This document shows positions 27,252 through 37,000 of a DNA stretch of 64,000 nt, one piece after another (position 1 is the first letter of the stretch; each line of letters starts with the position of its first letter). The position numbers and the translations under genes were made by a program. Location of the stretch: positions 1 to 64,000 of the forward strand of contig CASDZV010000015.1 of the NCBI GenBank assembly GCA_949285905.1. The letters run 5' to 3'. The stretch is from an uncultured Spirochaetales bacterium. GTDB taxonomy: Bacteria > Spirochaetota > Spirochaetia > Sphaerochaetales > Sphaerochaetaceae. The notes under the pieces are model-generated. The model made no database searches. It was not told where the DNA came from and saw only the letters and a list, made by a program, of their open reading frames with translations.

Positions 27252-28259
27252 ATGGACCGATTCCTCACGTTTCTGGAATGCACGGCTGAAAAGCGCCTTA
27301 CAAGGCGAAAGCAGCTCAAAGCGTATCAGAAAGAACAGAAGCATTCTATCTTAAGGGAAATCTGGAGCTGGGTTGATGCACTTATCTTCGCAATATTCTG
27401 GGTAATCCTGATTAATCAGTATCTCTTCCAGCTCTTTGTCATCCCATCTCCTTCGATGGTTTCGACGCTGAATGTAGGGGACAGGGTCATTGTGAATAAG
27501 GACAGCTATGGAATAGAGCTTTATCCTGCTGGAAAGAAGGTCCTGACTGACACACGCAGCGTTCAGCGCGATGAGATCATCACATTCTATAATCCAGAAT
27601 ATGATTCAAAAGGACCTGTCTTCGATGTCCTGTCGCAGATTGTCTATATGGGTACACTGACACTTGTCAATATCGACAAGACTGATGATGGACAGCCAGC
27701 TGAAAGACTTTATGTAAAACGCGCTGTAGGCATGCCTGGCGATATCATCCGTTTTGACAACGGCAATGTTCTGATTGCCCCATCTGGCGAGACAGAATTC
27801 ATGACGGAAGAAGAGTTCAGAGAGCATAATGGTCTTGCCCAAGGTCCTCACAGATCAGTTGATCAGAGCTATTACCCTGCGCTCGAAGCTGCTGCTGCAC
27901 TGACTGCGTATCAGGAAGCCGGTATTGGCAGAGAAGCGCCGGTTTCCCTTTACAAAGAGTATTCATCGCTGGAAAACAGCGGTTATAACTATGTCTTTGA
28001 CCGCTATGAGTATGAGAAGGCCCGCACAGGTACGCTTTCTTCGTTCAATCCATCCGATCTCTCCCTCCGATCCACCCACAAGCGATATGAGAACGGAATT
28101 TATGTTCCTTCAGGCTATGTCCTTCCGCTTGGAGACAACAGGGACAACTCTCGTGATGGGCGTTACTTCGGCGCAGTACCGGAGACCGATGTGAACGGAC
28201 GTGTCGTAGGCCGGTTCTGGCCTCTGAACAGGATTTCAAGCCTCACTGATAACCAATGA
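27252..28259 (+). CDS. lepB: Signal peptidase I, long form
   Basis: Cleaves signal peptides of exported proteins in the cytoplasmic membrane. The 335-residue product has a cytoplasmic N-terminus, a membrane helix (about residues 41-62), the catalytic Ser in IPSPSM (about Ser68), the catalytic Lys in YVKRAVGMPGD (about Lys156) and the C-terminal GDNRDNSRDGRYFG box. A stretch of about 90 residues between the KRAVGMPGD and GDNRDNS boxes makes it longer than E. coli-like enzymes. The ATG at 27252 lies 7 nt beyond a candidate -10 and has no ribosome site. hemW overlaps by 4 nt. Confidence 0.93.
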   Translation: MDRFLTFLECTAEKRLTRRKQLKAYQKEQKHSILREIWSWVDALIFAIFWVILINQYLFQLFVIPSPSMVSTLNVGDRVIVNKDSYGIELYPAGKKVLTDTRSVQRDEIITFYNPEYDSKGPVFDVLSQIVYMGTLTLVNIDKTDDGQPAERLYVKRAVGMPGDIIRFDNGNVLIAPSGETEFMTEEEFREHNGLAQGPHRSVDQSYYPALEAAAALTAYQEAGIGREAPVSLYKEYSSLENSGYNYVFDRYEYEKARTGTLSSFNPSDLSLRSTHKRYENGIYVPSGYVLPLGDNRDNSRDGRYFGAVPETDVNGRVVGRFWPLNRISSLTDNQ

Positions 28260-29377
28260 AAGGACTGGATACCTCAAGACCGCTTTCTCTCTATATACAT
28301 GTGCCGTTCTGCACAAGGAAGTGCGATTATTGTGCGTTCTACTCACTGCCGCTTTCGTCTGTGGATAATGCCTGGATTGATCGCTATACATCGATAATCC
28401 TTTCCGAGCTTGATGCGCTGAACCGCGACTATGGCAGATGCTACCGCTCTATCTTCATAGGAGGTGGAAACCCCGGAGTCCTCGGCATTGAGCGCCTGAG
28501 AGCGATTCTTGCCAAAGCTGAGGAGAATGGAAAGCCTCAAGAAGTCACCATAGAGATCAATCCTGAAAACATCACAGAGGATCTCTCTTCTCTCTCCTCC
28601 CTGCTGACAAGGGTATCAGTCGGTATCCAGAGCATGAGCGATGAAGTTCTTTCCAGACTTGGACGCAATGCTCGGAGGGAAGATAACCTCAATGCTCTCA
28701 GAATCCTATCGCAATCTCCATACATATGGAATGCAGATATAATCACTGCAGTTCCGGGAGAAAGTGTTGAGCGGACACTTCAGGATATTGATGAAATCAG
28801 CAGTTTCTCTCCAGATCATATTTCTTTCTATTGCCTTACATTCGAGGAGAATACACCTCTTATTGCAAGAGAGAAGCCATTGGGGGAGGATAAGGAATCT
28901 GAATTTCTTCTCAGAGGATGGGAGAAGCTCCGGTCACTTGGCTATGAGCACTATGAGATCTCCAATTTCGCAAGACCCGGGAGAAGGTGCATACACAACT
29001 CTGTTTACTGGAACCTTGGTCAGTATGTAGGATTCGGTCCTGGAGCAGAGAGCTCTGTCGGGTATGAGAGCGTTGTCTCGATGAGGGACTCGGAGACACT
29101 TGAGGAGTTTCTCCAAAATCCTCAGATGACATGCACTCCGCTGACAAGAGAGGAAACGATTGAGGAATACCTTCTCACAGCGCTCAGGACAAGCGATGGA
29201 ATAGACAAAGCAGAGTACTCAGCGCGATTCTCTTCCTCTTTCGATGAGATAGCGCACTGTGTCACAGAGCGCTATGAGAGTGATATGTATATCAATGATT
29301 CAGAGCATTTTGCACTTACGGAGAAAGGCTTCATGATGCTGGACAGGATAATTCTGTCTCTGGCGATGGGACTGTGA
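28256..29377 (+). CDS. hemW: Radical SAM heme chaperone HemW / coproporphyrinogen-dehydrogenase-like
   Basis: 373 aa. The radical SAM motif CTRKCDYCAF, a GGNPGV substrate/SAM region, NPENITEDL and the HemW signature HNxxYW (CIHNSVYWNLGQYVGFGPGA) are visible. HemW binds heme and is often misnamed HemN; the HemN-specific N-terminal features are missing. The start ATG overlaps lepB by 4 nt. The iron-sulfur signature is complete, so the enzyme is probably active. Confidence 0.9.
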   Translation: MKGLDTSRPLSLYIHVPFCTRKCDYCAFYSLPLSSVDNAWIDRYTSIILSELDALNRDYGRCYRSIFIGGGNPGVLGIERLRAILAKAEENGKPQEVTIEINPENITEDLSSLSSLLTRVSVGIQSMSDEVLSRLGRNARREDNLNALRILSQSPYIWNADIITAVPGESVERTLQDIDEISSFSPDHISFYCLTFEENTPLIAREKPLGEDKESEFLLRGWEKLRSLGYEHYEISNFARPGRRCIHNSVYWNLGQYVGFGPGAESSVGYESVVSMRDSETLEEFLQNPQMTCTPLTREETIEEYLLTALRTSDGIDKAEYSARFSSSFDEIAHCVTERYESDMYINDSEHFALTEKGFMMLDRIILSLAMGL

Positions 29378-29389
29378 GAAATGGTGCTG

Positions 29390-29417
29390 TTGACACCGCG
29401 GATGCCATTGTGATAGT
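29390..29417 (+). promoter_or_regulatory. Promoter of the yebC-ruvCAB-queA operon
   Basis: Perfect TTGACA (29390-29395), 16-bp spacer, GATAGT (29412-29417). yebC has a good ribosome site (GAAGAGG), so this mRNA has a conventional 5' leader of about 40 nt. Confidence 0.55.
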
Positions 29418-29464
29418 TTTAATCGGTACTCAAAAGATATAGCTTAATAAAAGAAGAGGTAATT

Positions 29465-30202
29465 ATGTCTGGCCATAGCAAATGGGCAACTATAAAGCAC
29501 AAGAAAGGAATTGCTGACGCAAAGCGCGGACAGAAGTTCACAAAGCTTATCAAGGAAATCACAGTCGCAGCAAAGGACGGCGCTGATCCGGAGGGAAATG
29601 CAAGACTCAGGACAGCTATCCTCAAGGCTAAAGCAGAGAACATGCCTAAGGACAACATCGACCGTGCGATCAAGAAGGGAAGCGGAGAGCTTGCCAATGC
29701 AACGTATTATGAGCTTACATACGAAGGCTATGCACCCGGTGGAGTCGCTATCATCATTGATACACTTACAGACAATAAGAACAGAACAGCAGCTGATGTC
29801 CGTTCGACGCTGACCAAACTCGGCGGTTCCCTCGGAGCTACAGGCTGTGTCAGCTATATGTTCCAGACAAAGGGCATCATCACATATGACGCTGAGAAAT
29901 ATACTGAAGAGCAGATTTTCGAGGCCGCGCTTGAAAATGGTGCAGAGGATGTTTCCACAGAAGATGGTGTCATTGAAGTGACAACAAGCCAGGGAGACTT
30001 CTCGCAGGTGCTTGAAGCAATGCAGGCTGCAGGATTCGAGCAGGAGAGCGCTGATGTCACACGTGTTGCAGACCAGATGGTCCAGCTTGACAATGAGAAA
30101 GCTCAGAAGGTTATGAACATTGTGAACAGACTTGAAGATCTCGATGATGTTCAGCAGGTTTCAACGAACCTTGAGCTTCCAGAGGATTATCAGGAAGAGT
30201 AG
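29465..30202 (+). CDS. yebC: YebC/PmpR family DNA-binding/translation factor
   Basis: 245-residue protein of the YebC family; family members are described as transcriptional regulators, and recent work links some to polyproline translation. It begins with the conserved MSGHSKWATIKHKKGIADAKRGQKFTKL, and keeps GYAPGGVAIIIDTLTDNKNRTAADVR and GCVSYMFQTKG. It is directly followed by ruvC with a one-base overlap, the classical yebC-ruvC-ruvA-ruvB order. Confidence 0.95.
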   Translation: MSGHSKWATIKHKKGIADAKRGQKFTKLIKEITVAAKDGADPEGNARLRTAILKAKAENMPKDNIDRAIKKGSGELANATYYELTYEGYAPGGVAIIIDTLTDNKNRTAADVRSTLTKLGGSLGATGCVSYMFQTKGIITYDAEKYTEEQIFEAALENGAEDVSTEDGVIEVTTSQGDFSQVLEAMQAAGFEQESADVTRVADQMVQLDNEKAQKVMNIVNRLEDLDDVQQVSTNLELPEDYQEE

Positions 30203-30693
30203 TGATTGTCCTCGGAATCGATCCGGGACTGGCGGATACAGGCTGGGGTGTTGTCGAGTTCGATGGACAGCATTACCGGCCTGTTTCTTTTGGTGTGATC
30301 AAAACCGAAGCCAGCGAGGATCTGCAGAAAAGAGTATATACAATAGCGATGGAGCTTGGTGAGGTTGCGGTGAAATACAACGCATCCGTTGTCTCGATGG
30401 AGGATATATTCTTTACAAAGAATATAACATCAGCAATACCGGTCGCGAAGGTAATCGGAGCCGTGCTGTTCCGTTTTTCAGAGATGTCAATTCCAGTGCA
30501 CCTTTTTTCGCCGCTTCAGATCAAGACTGCGGTCACTGGCATGGGAAGGGCAGAGAAGATACAGGTTCAGGAGATGGTCAAAGTCATACTCCGTCTCAGA
30601 ACTATCCCTAAACCCGACCATGCAGCAGACGCGCTTGCTGACTGCATATGCTATTGCTCGACACTGTCTCTCAAGAGTAAACTCAAGCCATGA
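30202..30693 (+). CDS. ruvC: Holliday junction resolvase RuvC
   Basis: Endonuclease resolving Holliday junctions. The 163-residue protein starts at a GTG and has VLGIDPGLADTGWG with the catalytic Asp7, SMEDIFF with a catalytic Glu, and HAADALADC with the C-terminal acidic pair. The start overlaps the yebC stop by one base. Its stop overlaps ruvA by 4 nt. Confidence 0.94.
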   Translation: MIVLGIDPGLADTGWGVVEFDGQHYRPVSFGVIKTEASEDLQKRVYTIAMELGEVAVKYNASVVSMEDIFFTKNITSAIPVAKVIGAVLFRFSEMSIPVHLFSPLQIKTAVTGMGRAEKIQVQEMVKVILRLRTIPKPDHAADALADCICYCSTLSLKSKLKP

Positions 30694-31322
30694 TCAATGC
30701 ACTACATGGCTCTGTAAGGGAGATTCATCCGGATTATATAACTGTACTTACACCTGGCGGTGTAGAGTATCGCCTGGAAGTCTCCAGAAATACTTCAGAT
30801 AAGATTGCTTCAATGCCACAGGACGAGAGAGGCCGTATCAGGCTGCTTGCATATCTCCAGCACAGAGAGGATGCCATGACCCTCTTCGGCTTTCTTTCTG
30901 AAGAGGAGCGTTTCTGCTTCGAGCAGCTTCAGACCGTTCCGGGCATCGGAGCCAGACAGGCTATAAAGATCCTTTCCGGCATTACTGTCCAGAATCTTGT
31001 CAGAGCACTCGACTCGCAGGATGTGAAGACTCTTGCAAAAGTATCTGGGATAGGACCAAAAACAGCCCAGAAACTTGTGCTGCAGCTGAGAAATGTCCTT
31101 GTACTTGAGGAAGAAGGTGAGGAATCTTCACCATCCGGGCCACTTGAAGCGCATGAATATAGAGATATGGTTGATTCGTTTGTATCGATGGGACATGACA
31201 GACGTCTTGTCGTTAGAACGCTGTCAGAGGTATTGAAGGAAAATGAGGAGAAGCTGAAAGCGGGCGATTACCGCACGCTTGAGCCGATGATCTTCTCAGT
31301 TATGCTTAAGAGGCTGTCATGA
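30690..31322 (+). CDS. ruvA: Holliday junction branch-migration protein RuvA
   Basis: Tetrameric DNA-binding partner of RuvB. The 210-residue product has an N-terminal OB-fold (ALHGSVREIHPDYITV), two helix-hairpin-helix motifs (TVPGIGARQAIKIL and KVSGIGPKTAQKLV) and the C-terminal RuvB-contact domain (YRDMVDSFVSMGHDRRLV). It overlaps ruvC and ruvB by 4 nt each. Confidence 0.94.
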   Translation: MINALHGSVREIHPDYITVLTPGGVEYRLEVSRNTSDKIASMPQDERGRIRLLAYLQHREDAMTLFGFLSEEERFCFEQLQTVPGIGARQAIKILSGITVQNLVRALDSQDVKTLAKVSGIGPKTAQKLVLQLRNVLVLEEEGEESSPSGPLEAHEYRDMVDSFVSMGHDRRLVVRTLSEVLKENEEKLKAGDYRTLEPMIFSVMLKRLS

Positions 31323-32386
31323 TTTACGACAAAAGCGACGAAATGGAATTTGATGACTCTCCTGCAGTGACACGGCCAGTTGATGCCGCATTTCAGGAGG
31401 AGGACAAGCAGGAGAATATCCTGCGCCCTAAGTATCTCAGCGATTTCCAGGGCCAGCAGTCCATCAAGGACAATCTCTCCGTTTTCATACAGGCGGCACG
31501 CTCCCGAGGCGATGCGCTGGATCACACTTTCATTGTCGGTCCGCCGGGACTGGGAAAGACGACGCTTGCCTCGATTATCGCATCAGAGATGCACAGCGAG
31601 ATACGCATGACCTCAGCTCCTGCACTGGAAAAACCAAAAGATCTTGCAGGAATACTTACAAATGTGGCAGAGAACTCTGTCTTCTTCATAGATGAGATCC
31701 ACCGTCTCAAGCCAGCTCTTGAGGAGATGCTTTATATTGCGATGGAAGATTTCGAGATTGACTGGGTCATCGGACAGGGACCAGCGGCAAGGACAATGAG
31801 GGTTCCGCTTCCTCATTTCACGCTGATCGGTGCGACCACAAAAGCAGGCAGTGTCTCCTCTCCACTTGCTTCGCGCTTCGGTATCAATATCCACATCGAT
31901 TTCTACACACCAGAGGAGCTTGAGACAATCATCGCGCGCTCTGCACGTATTCTTGAGACGAAAATCACACCCGATGCTGTCATGGCGCTTGCCAGATGCT
32001 CAAGAGGCACGCCGAGAATTGCCAACAGGCTTCTGCGCCGTCTCCGGGATTTTGCGTCAATTCTTGGAGATGGGACAATTACTGAGGAGATTGTCTTCGA
32101 AGGCCTGGGAAGACTGGGGATTGATGAAAACGGCCTTGAGAAGATGGACAGGACAATACTGAAGACAATCATTGATTACTATGACGGTGGTCCTGTCGGC
32201 GCAGACACGCTTTCTATAAGCGTCGGGGAGGCTGTTGAGAGCCTTGAGGATTTCTATGAGCCTTATCTGATACAGCAGGGCTATCTGAAGAGAACACAGC
32301 GCGGCCGCTGTGTGACGGAGAAAGCTTACGAGCTTCTTGGTATTTCAGGAAGGAGGGGAAATGCTGACCAGGGATTACTATTTTGA
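31319..32386 (+). CDS. ruvB: Holliday junction ATP-dependent DNA helicase RuvB
   Basis: AAA+ motor for branch migration. The 355-residue product has RPKYLSDFQGQ, Walker A GPPGLGKTT, Walker B FIDEIHRL, sensor 1 IGATTKAGS, the arginine finger region SRFGI, and the C-terminal winged helix with YLKRTQRGR. About 28 extra N-terminal acidic residues precede the conserved domain. Its end overlaps queA by 26 nt. Confidence 0.95.
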   Translation: MIYDKSDEMEFDDSPAVTRPVDAAFQEEDKQENILRPKYLSDFQGQQSIKDNLSVFIQAARSRGDALDHTFIVGPPGLGKTTLASIIASEMHSEIRMTSAPALEKPKDLAGILTNVAENSVFFIDEIHRLKPALEEMLYIAMEDFEIDWVIGQGPAARTMRVPLPHFTLIGATTKAGSVSSPLASRFGINIHIDFYTPEELETIIARSARILETKITPDAVMALARCSRGTPRIANRLLRRLRDFASILGDGTITEEIVFEGLGRLGIDENGLEKMDRTILKTIIDYYDGGPVGADTLSISVGEAVESLEDFYEPYLIQQGYLKRTQRGRCVTEKAYELLGISGRRGNADQGLLF

Positions 32387-33404
32387 TCTTCCATCCGAGC
32401 TTATAGCCCAGGAACCTTCAGAGAAGAGGGGAGAGGACCGTCTTCTGCTGATAGACCGGAAGATGAGGACTTTCAGCGACCTTATGATGCATGATTTCCC
32501 GTCTCTCCTCTATAAAGACAGTGTCATTGTAGTCAACAACTCAAAGGTGCGGAAAGCGCGCGTCTATGGTGTTTCTGAAACAGGTGGTACCGTAGAATTC
32601 CTTTTCCTCGGACGAGAAGCGGATGGTGCGTGGAAGTGCATGGTCACAAAGACAAAGCGGCAGAAAACGGGAAAGATGTACCGCTTCCTCCAGCACGACG
32701 GAAATGATGATGCGACAACAGGCAGAATAGTCCGTGAAAACAGCGATGGCACACGCTCTGTGCTCCTTTCTGATGATGAGGGAGAAGCGTTCTTCACGCG
32801 TTGCGGGCATGTTCCTCTTCCGCCTTATATCAAAAGAGAAGACAGCTGGAGCGATGAGACAAGGTACCAGACTGTATACGCAAGCAAGATGGGCTCTGTC
32901 GCGTCACCTACAGCAGGACTTCACTTCACAAAACCGCTGATGGATGAAGTCAAGGCAATGGGAATACCTATTTACGAAGTGACGCTGCATGTCGGGGCTG
33001 GTACATTCCTTCCTGTGCGTACAGAGAACATCGAAGATCATCATATGCATACTGAGCACTATGAAATCGACGGACAGACAGCTGAAAGCCTGAATAAGGC
33101 GAAAGCGGAAGGAAAGCGTATCGTCGCTATAGGTACGACATCTGTGCGTACTCTCGAGAGCGCATCAAGCTATAACCATCGCCTTGAGAAGCTCACCGGA
33201 GACACAAGTATCTTTATACACCCCGGATATACGTTCCGCTTTGTGGATGACCTCCTGACGAATTTCCATACTCCGGAATCAACACTTCTGATGCTGGTCT
33301 CTGCTCTGGCAGGCAAGGATCTCATCTTCTCAGCATACAAGCATGCAATAGAGGAACGCTACCGCTTCTTCAGCTATGGGGATGCGACATTCATCAGAGG
33401 CTGA
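32361..33404 (+). CDS. queA: S-adenosylmethionine:tRNA ribosyltransferase-isomerase
   Basis: Adds the epoxycyclopentane ring to preQ1-modified tRNA in queuosine synthesis. The 347-residue protein has DYYFDLPSELIAQEP, VNNSKVRKARVYG, the PLPPYIKR box, SVASPTAGLHF, VTLHVGAGTFLPV and TNFHTPESTLLMLVSA. The ATG at 32361 is preferred because AGGAGG (32351-32356) lies 4 nt upstream, inside the end of ruvB. tgt, the preceding queuosine enzyme, is at 55809. It converges on tmk, overlapping 11 nt. Confidence 0.95.
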   Translation: MLTRDYYFDLPSELIAQEPSEKRGEDRLLLIDRKMRTFSDLMMHDFPSLLYKDSVIVVNNSKVRKARVYGVSETGGTVEFLFLGREADGAWKCMVTKTKRQKTGKMYRFLQHDGNDDATTGRIVRENSDGTRSVLLSDDEGEAFFTRCGHVPLPPYIKREDSWSDETRYQTVYASKMGSVASPTAGLHFTKPLMDEVKAMGIPIYEVTLHVGAGTFLPVRTENIEDHHMHTEHYEIDGQTAESLNKAKAEGKRIVAIGTTSVRTLESASSYNHRLEKLTGDTSIFIHPGYTFRFVDDLLTNFHTPESTLLMLVSALAGKDLIFSAYKHAIEERYRFFSYGDATFIRG

Positions 33405-34008
33405 AAGAAGAGAGGTATTTCCTTATCTCAGCTTCCGTCTCTTCAATTGATGCTCTGCCGTCGAGAACGAGAAGATTGACACCCGAGGGAAGTCTCTCAA
33501 GCTCTTCCAGATAGTTTTTCCTCACTTCTGTGAGGAATTCCTCTCTGTCGAAAAGCTCTTTTTCCTCTCCACGCTTCTCAATGCGTTTCATACAGTCCTC
33601 GACAGGAGTATCGATGAAGATCAGGAATTCCGGTGACGGGAAGTTGTTGATTGTCCTGACAAGCGACTTGTCGCACTCAACGCTCTGATAAGCGATAGAG
33701 GAGTAGAAGTAACGGTCAGACATCACAATCCGTCCCTCGTCAAGCAGCCTAACGATCCCATACGAAGGGTTATATAAGTGGTCACTGCGGTCTGCCGCGT
33801 AGAGAAGGGCAAGCGCATCGGGAGTGGTCACGACCTTTTTCTGGAGAACCTGCCTTACAAGCCGGCCAATCGGGCCACCGGTAGGTTCATTGGTGATGAA
33901 GTATTCCCTTTTGTTGAACTCATAGTAGCGTGCGAGATTTCTGATCTGTGTTGTCGTCCCGGCTCCATCGAGCCCTTCGAATACAATAAAAGACTTGAGT
34001 ATGCTCAT
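33394..34008 (-). CDS. tmk: Thymidylate kinase
   Basis: Phosphorylates dTMP to dTDP. The 204-residue product has the P-loop FEGLDGAGTTTQ (a GAGTT variant of GAGKST/TQ), the DR motif SDRYFYSS and the LID region. The P-loop lacks the usual Lys (GAGTTTQ instead of GSGKSTQ); several bacterial Tmks carry such a change, so reduced but real activity is possible. The ATG at 34008 is chosen for GGAG 6 nt upstream; an ATG at 34020 is also in frame. It converges on queA. Confidence 0.85.
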   Translation of the reverse strand: MSILKSFIVFEGLDGAGTTTQIRNLARYYEFNKREYFITNEPTGGPIGRLVRQVLQKKVVTTPDALALLYAADRSDHLYNPSYGIVRLLDEGRIVMSDRYFYSSIAYQSVECDKSLVRTINNFPSPEFLIFIDTPVEDCMKRIEKRGEEKELFDREEFLTEVRKNYLEELERLPSGVNLLVLDGRASIEETEAEIRKYLSSFSL

Positions 34009-34083
34009 TTGATTCTCCATTCTCCCGAAGGCGTTATTATGCTATTCTGTACTGAGGAGTATATTAAGCCCAAATTTCGACAG

Positions 34084-37000
34084 ATGAAATACCATTCGCC
34101 ACTTTCGATTATCATCATCTCCATCATTGTACTGCTGCTTTTTGTGTCAGTGGCCTATTTCGCTGTATTCTCACTCGGGATGACATCTCCGACATTGATA
34201 GTTGCTGAGAAGCTGATGGATGACCTGAGAGCTTCTGATTCACCGCTCTCGTTCTCATTTGATTCAATCGACAGGAATTTCAAAGGCGGCTTCACTGTCA
34301 ACAATATTGAAGTGGGGTACAATGGCGAGAATGTTGCCAAAATTGAGACACTGCGTGTACACATGGGGATTCCGGCTCTCGTCAGATACCTTATAACCGG
34401 AAGCGGGCATCTTGAAGTGGAGGGAATGAATGGTTCTATTGCAATCCCCGCCATCGCAGGAGGCGGTGCTGCCGGATCCGGCATAGCTTGGGGTAATCAC
34501 ACAGCCAGTCTCCATCTGCACGATATTGATATATCAGGATATGGCGTGAACGCAGAGAACACAGAGCTTTCGTTCTATCTTGAGGATGATGGTATCAGAA
34601 GCGAGATGGTACTGCCTCATACGGAAGCTGTGTACGAAGGCTATAATCTTGCATCAGATGATATAGCGATGACAATCGTGATACGCTCGGATATTTCTGT
34701 CTCACTTTCAGCATCTCTCATCACGCTTGATTCTGATTCTCTCAAAGCTGCTGCTGAGCGCCCTATACTCCGTTACAGTGTTTCTTCGCTTGATGACCTC
34801 GACTCATCATCGCTTGCACTCTCCGTTGCTTCTTTCAGAGCCACAGGCGGTGACTATTCCATTTCTATGGGACACTCATCACTTTTCGGAGACAGGCAGG
34901 ATGCAGAGGCTGTTCTTACAGATCTCAAAGCATCGTTCAGTGAATATTCATTTGCCACAGAGGAAGCCGATCTGAGAATCAGGGACAAGGTTGTGTCCTT
35001 GTCGCTGAACGATAGCAATGCATCAAAAGATGGTATATCGCTCTACCGGGCAGAGAGGACAGAGCTGGAGTACAGCATACCTATGTCTTCATTCTCGCTC
35101 ACTGTTCCTCTCTTCTCTTCCGATGTGCTCAGGTTCGCTGATTCCGATCTGGTTATCGAAGGCAGCGATATATCTTTCAAAGGAAGGAAAGGTGATACAT
35201 CAGTACTCTCTGCTTCTGGGAAACTAAGTGCAGTCAGGACTGGTTCAGTACTTGATGGGACAGCAGGTGATTTCTCGCTCTATCTGCGGGAGCAAGATGG
35301 GAAAATAGTGAATGGAGAGTTCTCGATCTCGGATTTCATTCTCCCAGGCATTGATGATGAAGGAAGATTCTATCTCCGGCTCGACAATGGGCATGCGCTG
35401 ATCCAGGGTTCTTTTGGAAGCCACTTCAGCCTTTCAGGCAGTGCCGGTGATGGGCTGAGGTTGAACGCATATTACAGCGCTCTTCCTCTACGCCCGTTTG
35501 CACCGTTTGTAAAAGAATATGTTCCTGTGATTTACAACTATATCGGAGAGGATACAGCTGCGACAGGAAGTCTCTCTGTCAATTTTGACAGCGATATGAC
35601 AGGACCTGTTGATTTCGTCATCGCGCTCTCAGAGATCGCTTTCAATGATTTCTCATTCTCTCTTGCGGCAGCCGGCAGTGGCACACTCAGCAAAAACGGG
35701 GCGGAGATATCCCAGCTGTCGCTTACTTCTGATTTCGTCCGCGCATCGTTTGATGGGAATATCGATTTCAGGACGAAGCTGCCAGAAGGAAGGTTTGTCC
35801 TCTCGATGACTGACTCCGGTTATGAGCTTCTCACAGCCTCCCTTACACTTGAAAGTGACGAGGAGTATTATTTCAACGCAGAGATACCATACTTCTCATC
35901 GAGTTATCTCAGAGGGAATGTAAACTGGTCCGATGAGAGTGTCATTGATTCAATCGCTACGCTGAAAAGCGGCAATTACTACTATCCTTTCCATATCAGC
36001 ATTGACTTTGAAGATAATCTGATCAGCATCGAGAACGACCATCTCCACAGCGCGATAACATTCGGTGACATGATTTCAGGCAGTGTCAATTTCGACCGCT
36101 TCGAGCTTCCTGTTATCTCCTCGAGGGAAGTAAGCCAGACATATCTTGATGGAGTCATCTCAGCTTCATTCAGTTTCTCAGAGCAGCAGTTCATACTCTC
36201 CTCTGACGACTTCAGGATAGGGAACATAGGGTTGCTTCCTGATCAGCCGGATCTCTTCTTCTCCATCAGAGGCGACAACTCATCGCTTGCATTCACTGAC
36301 ATTCTCTTCACTTCTCCATCCGACACAGACATGAGAGGAAACATATTCATTTCGTTTATGGAGCCGTCAATCGCAGCCAGCCTTGAATCTGATGATGATG
36401 AGCGTCTTCTCCTTTCAATAGTGAGAAACACTGATGGCATGTTCTCAGGACTATTGCGTGCTGATGGCTTCTATCTTGATCGTCTCGGTATCGACGGCAT
36501 GGTAGGTGACCTGAACCTGACAGCACGTGCAGGGACCTGGGACTCTCTCATGTTCTCAGGTTCTCTCAGAAGTTATAGCCGCGATATGATAAATGATCCC
36601 CAGACAGTAGAGGGAGATCTTTATATCAACAGAAATGAGATTGTCATCAGAGACATTTCATATACAGCAGGTTCTCTTTCCCTCCATTCGGATTCTATAT
36701 CATTCTCTTCTGAAACAGGCCTGTTCGATGCTGATGTCAAGCTCACGACATCCCTTGCAAGAGCAGATGGACCTCAGCCTGTGACATCCTCCGTGACAAT
36801 GAGCGGAAAGCTGAGACAAGGCTCAAACCTCGCAGATTCATTCTTCTCGATGTATCAGGAAAAATTTGACAATGCAGCTATTGACATCACTGTGGAAGAT
36901 ACAAATATAGGGAATAAATTCCTCGTTGATGAGCGCTCAATCCACCTTGTCAATGATGACGGGAAAATCAGTATTACAGGATCCCTTGCCTCAGGATACT

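Noticed and set aside
33778-34083. Longer N-terminus for tamB beginning inside tmk
   Set aside because: It would place about 100 residues without a signal/anchor ahead of the obvious membrane helix and overlap tmk antisense.
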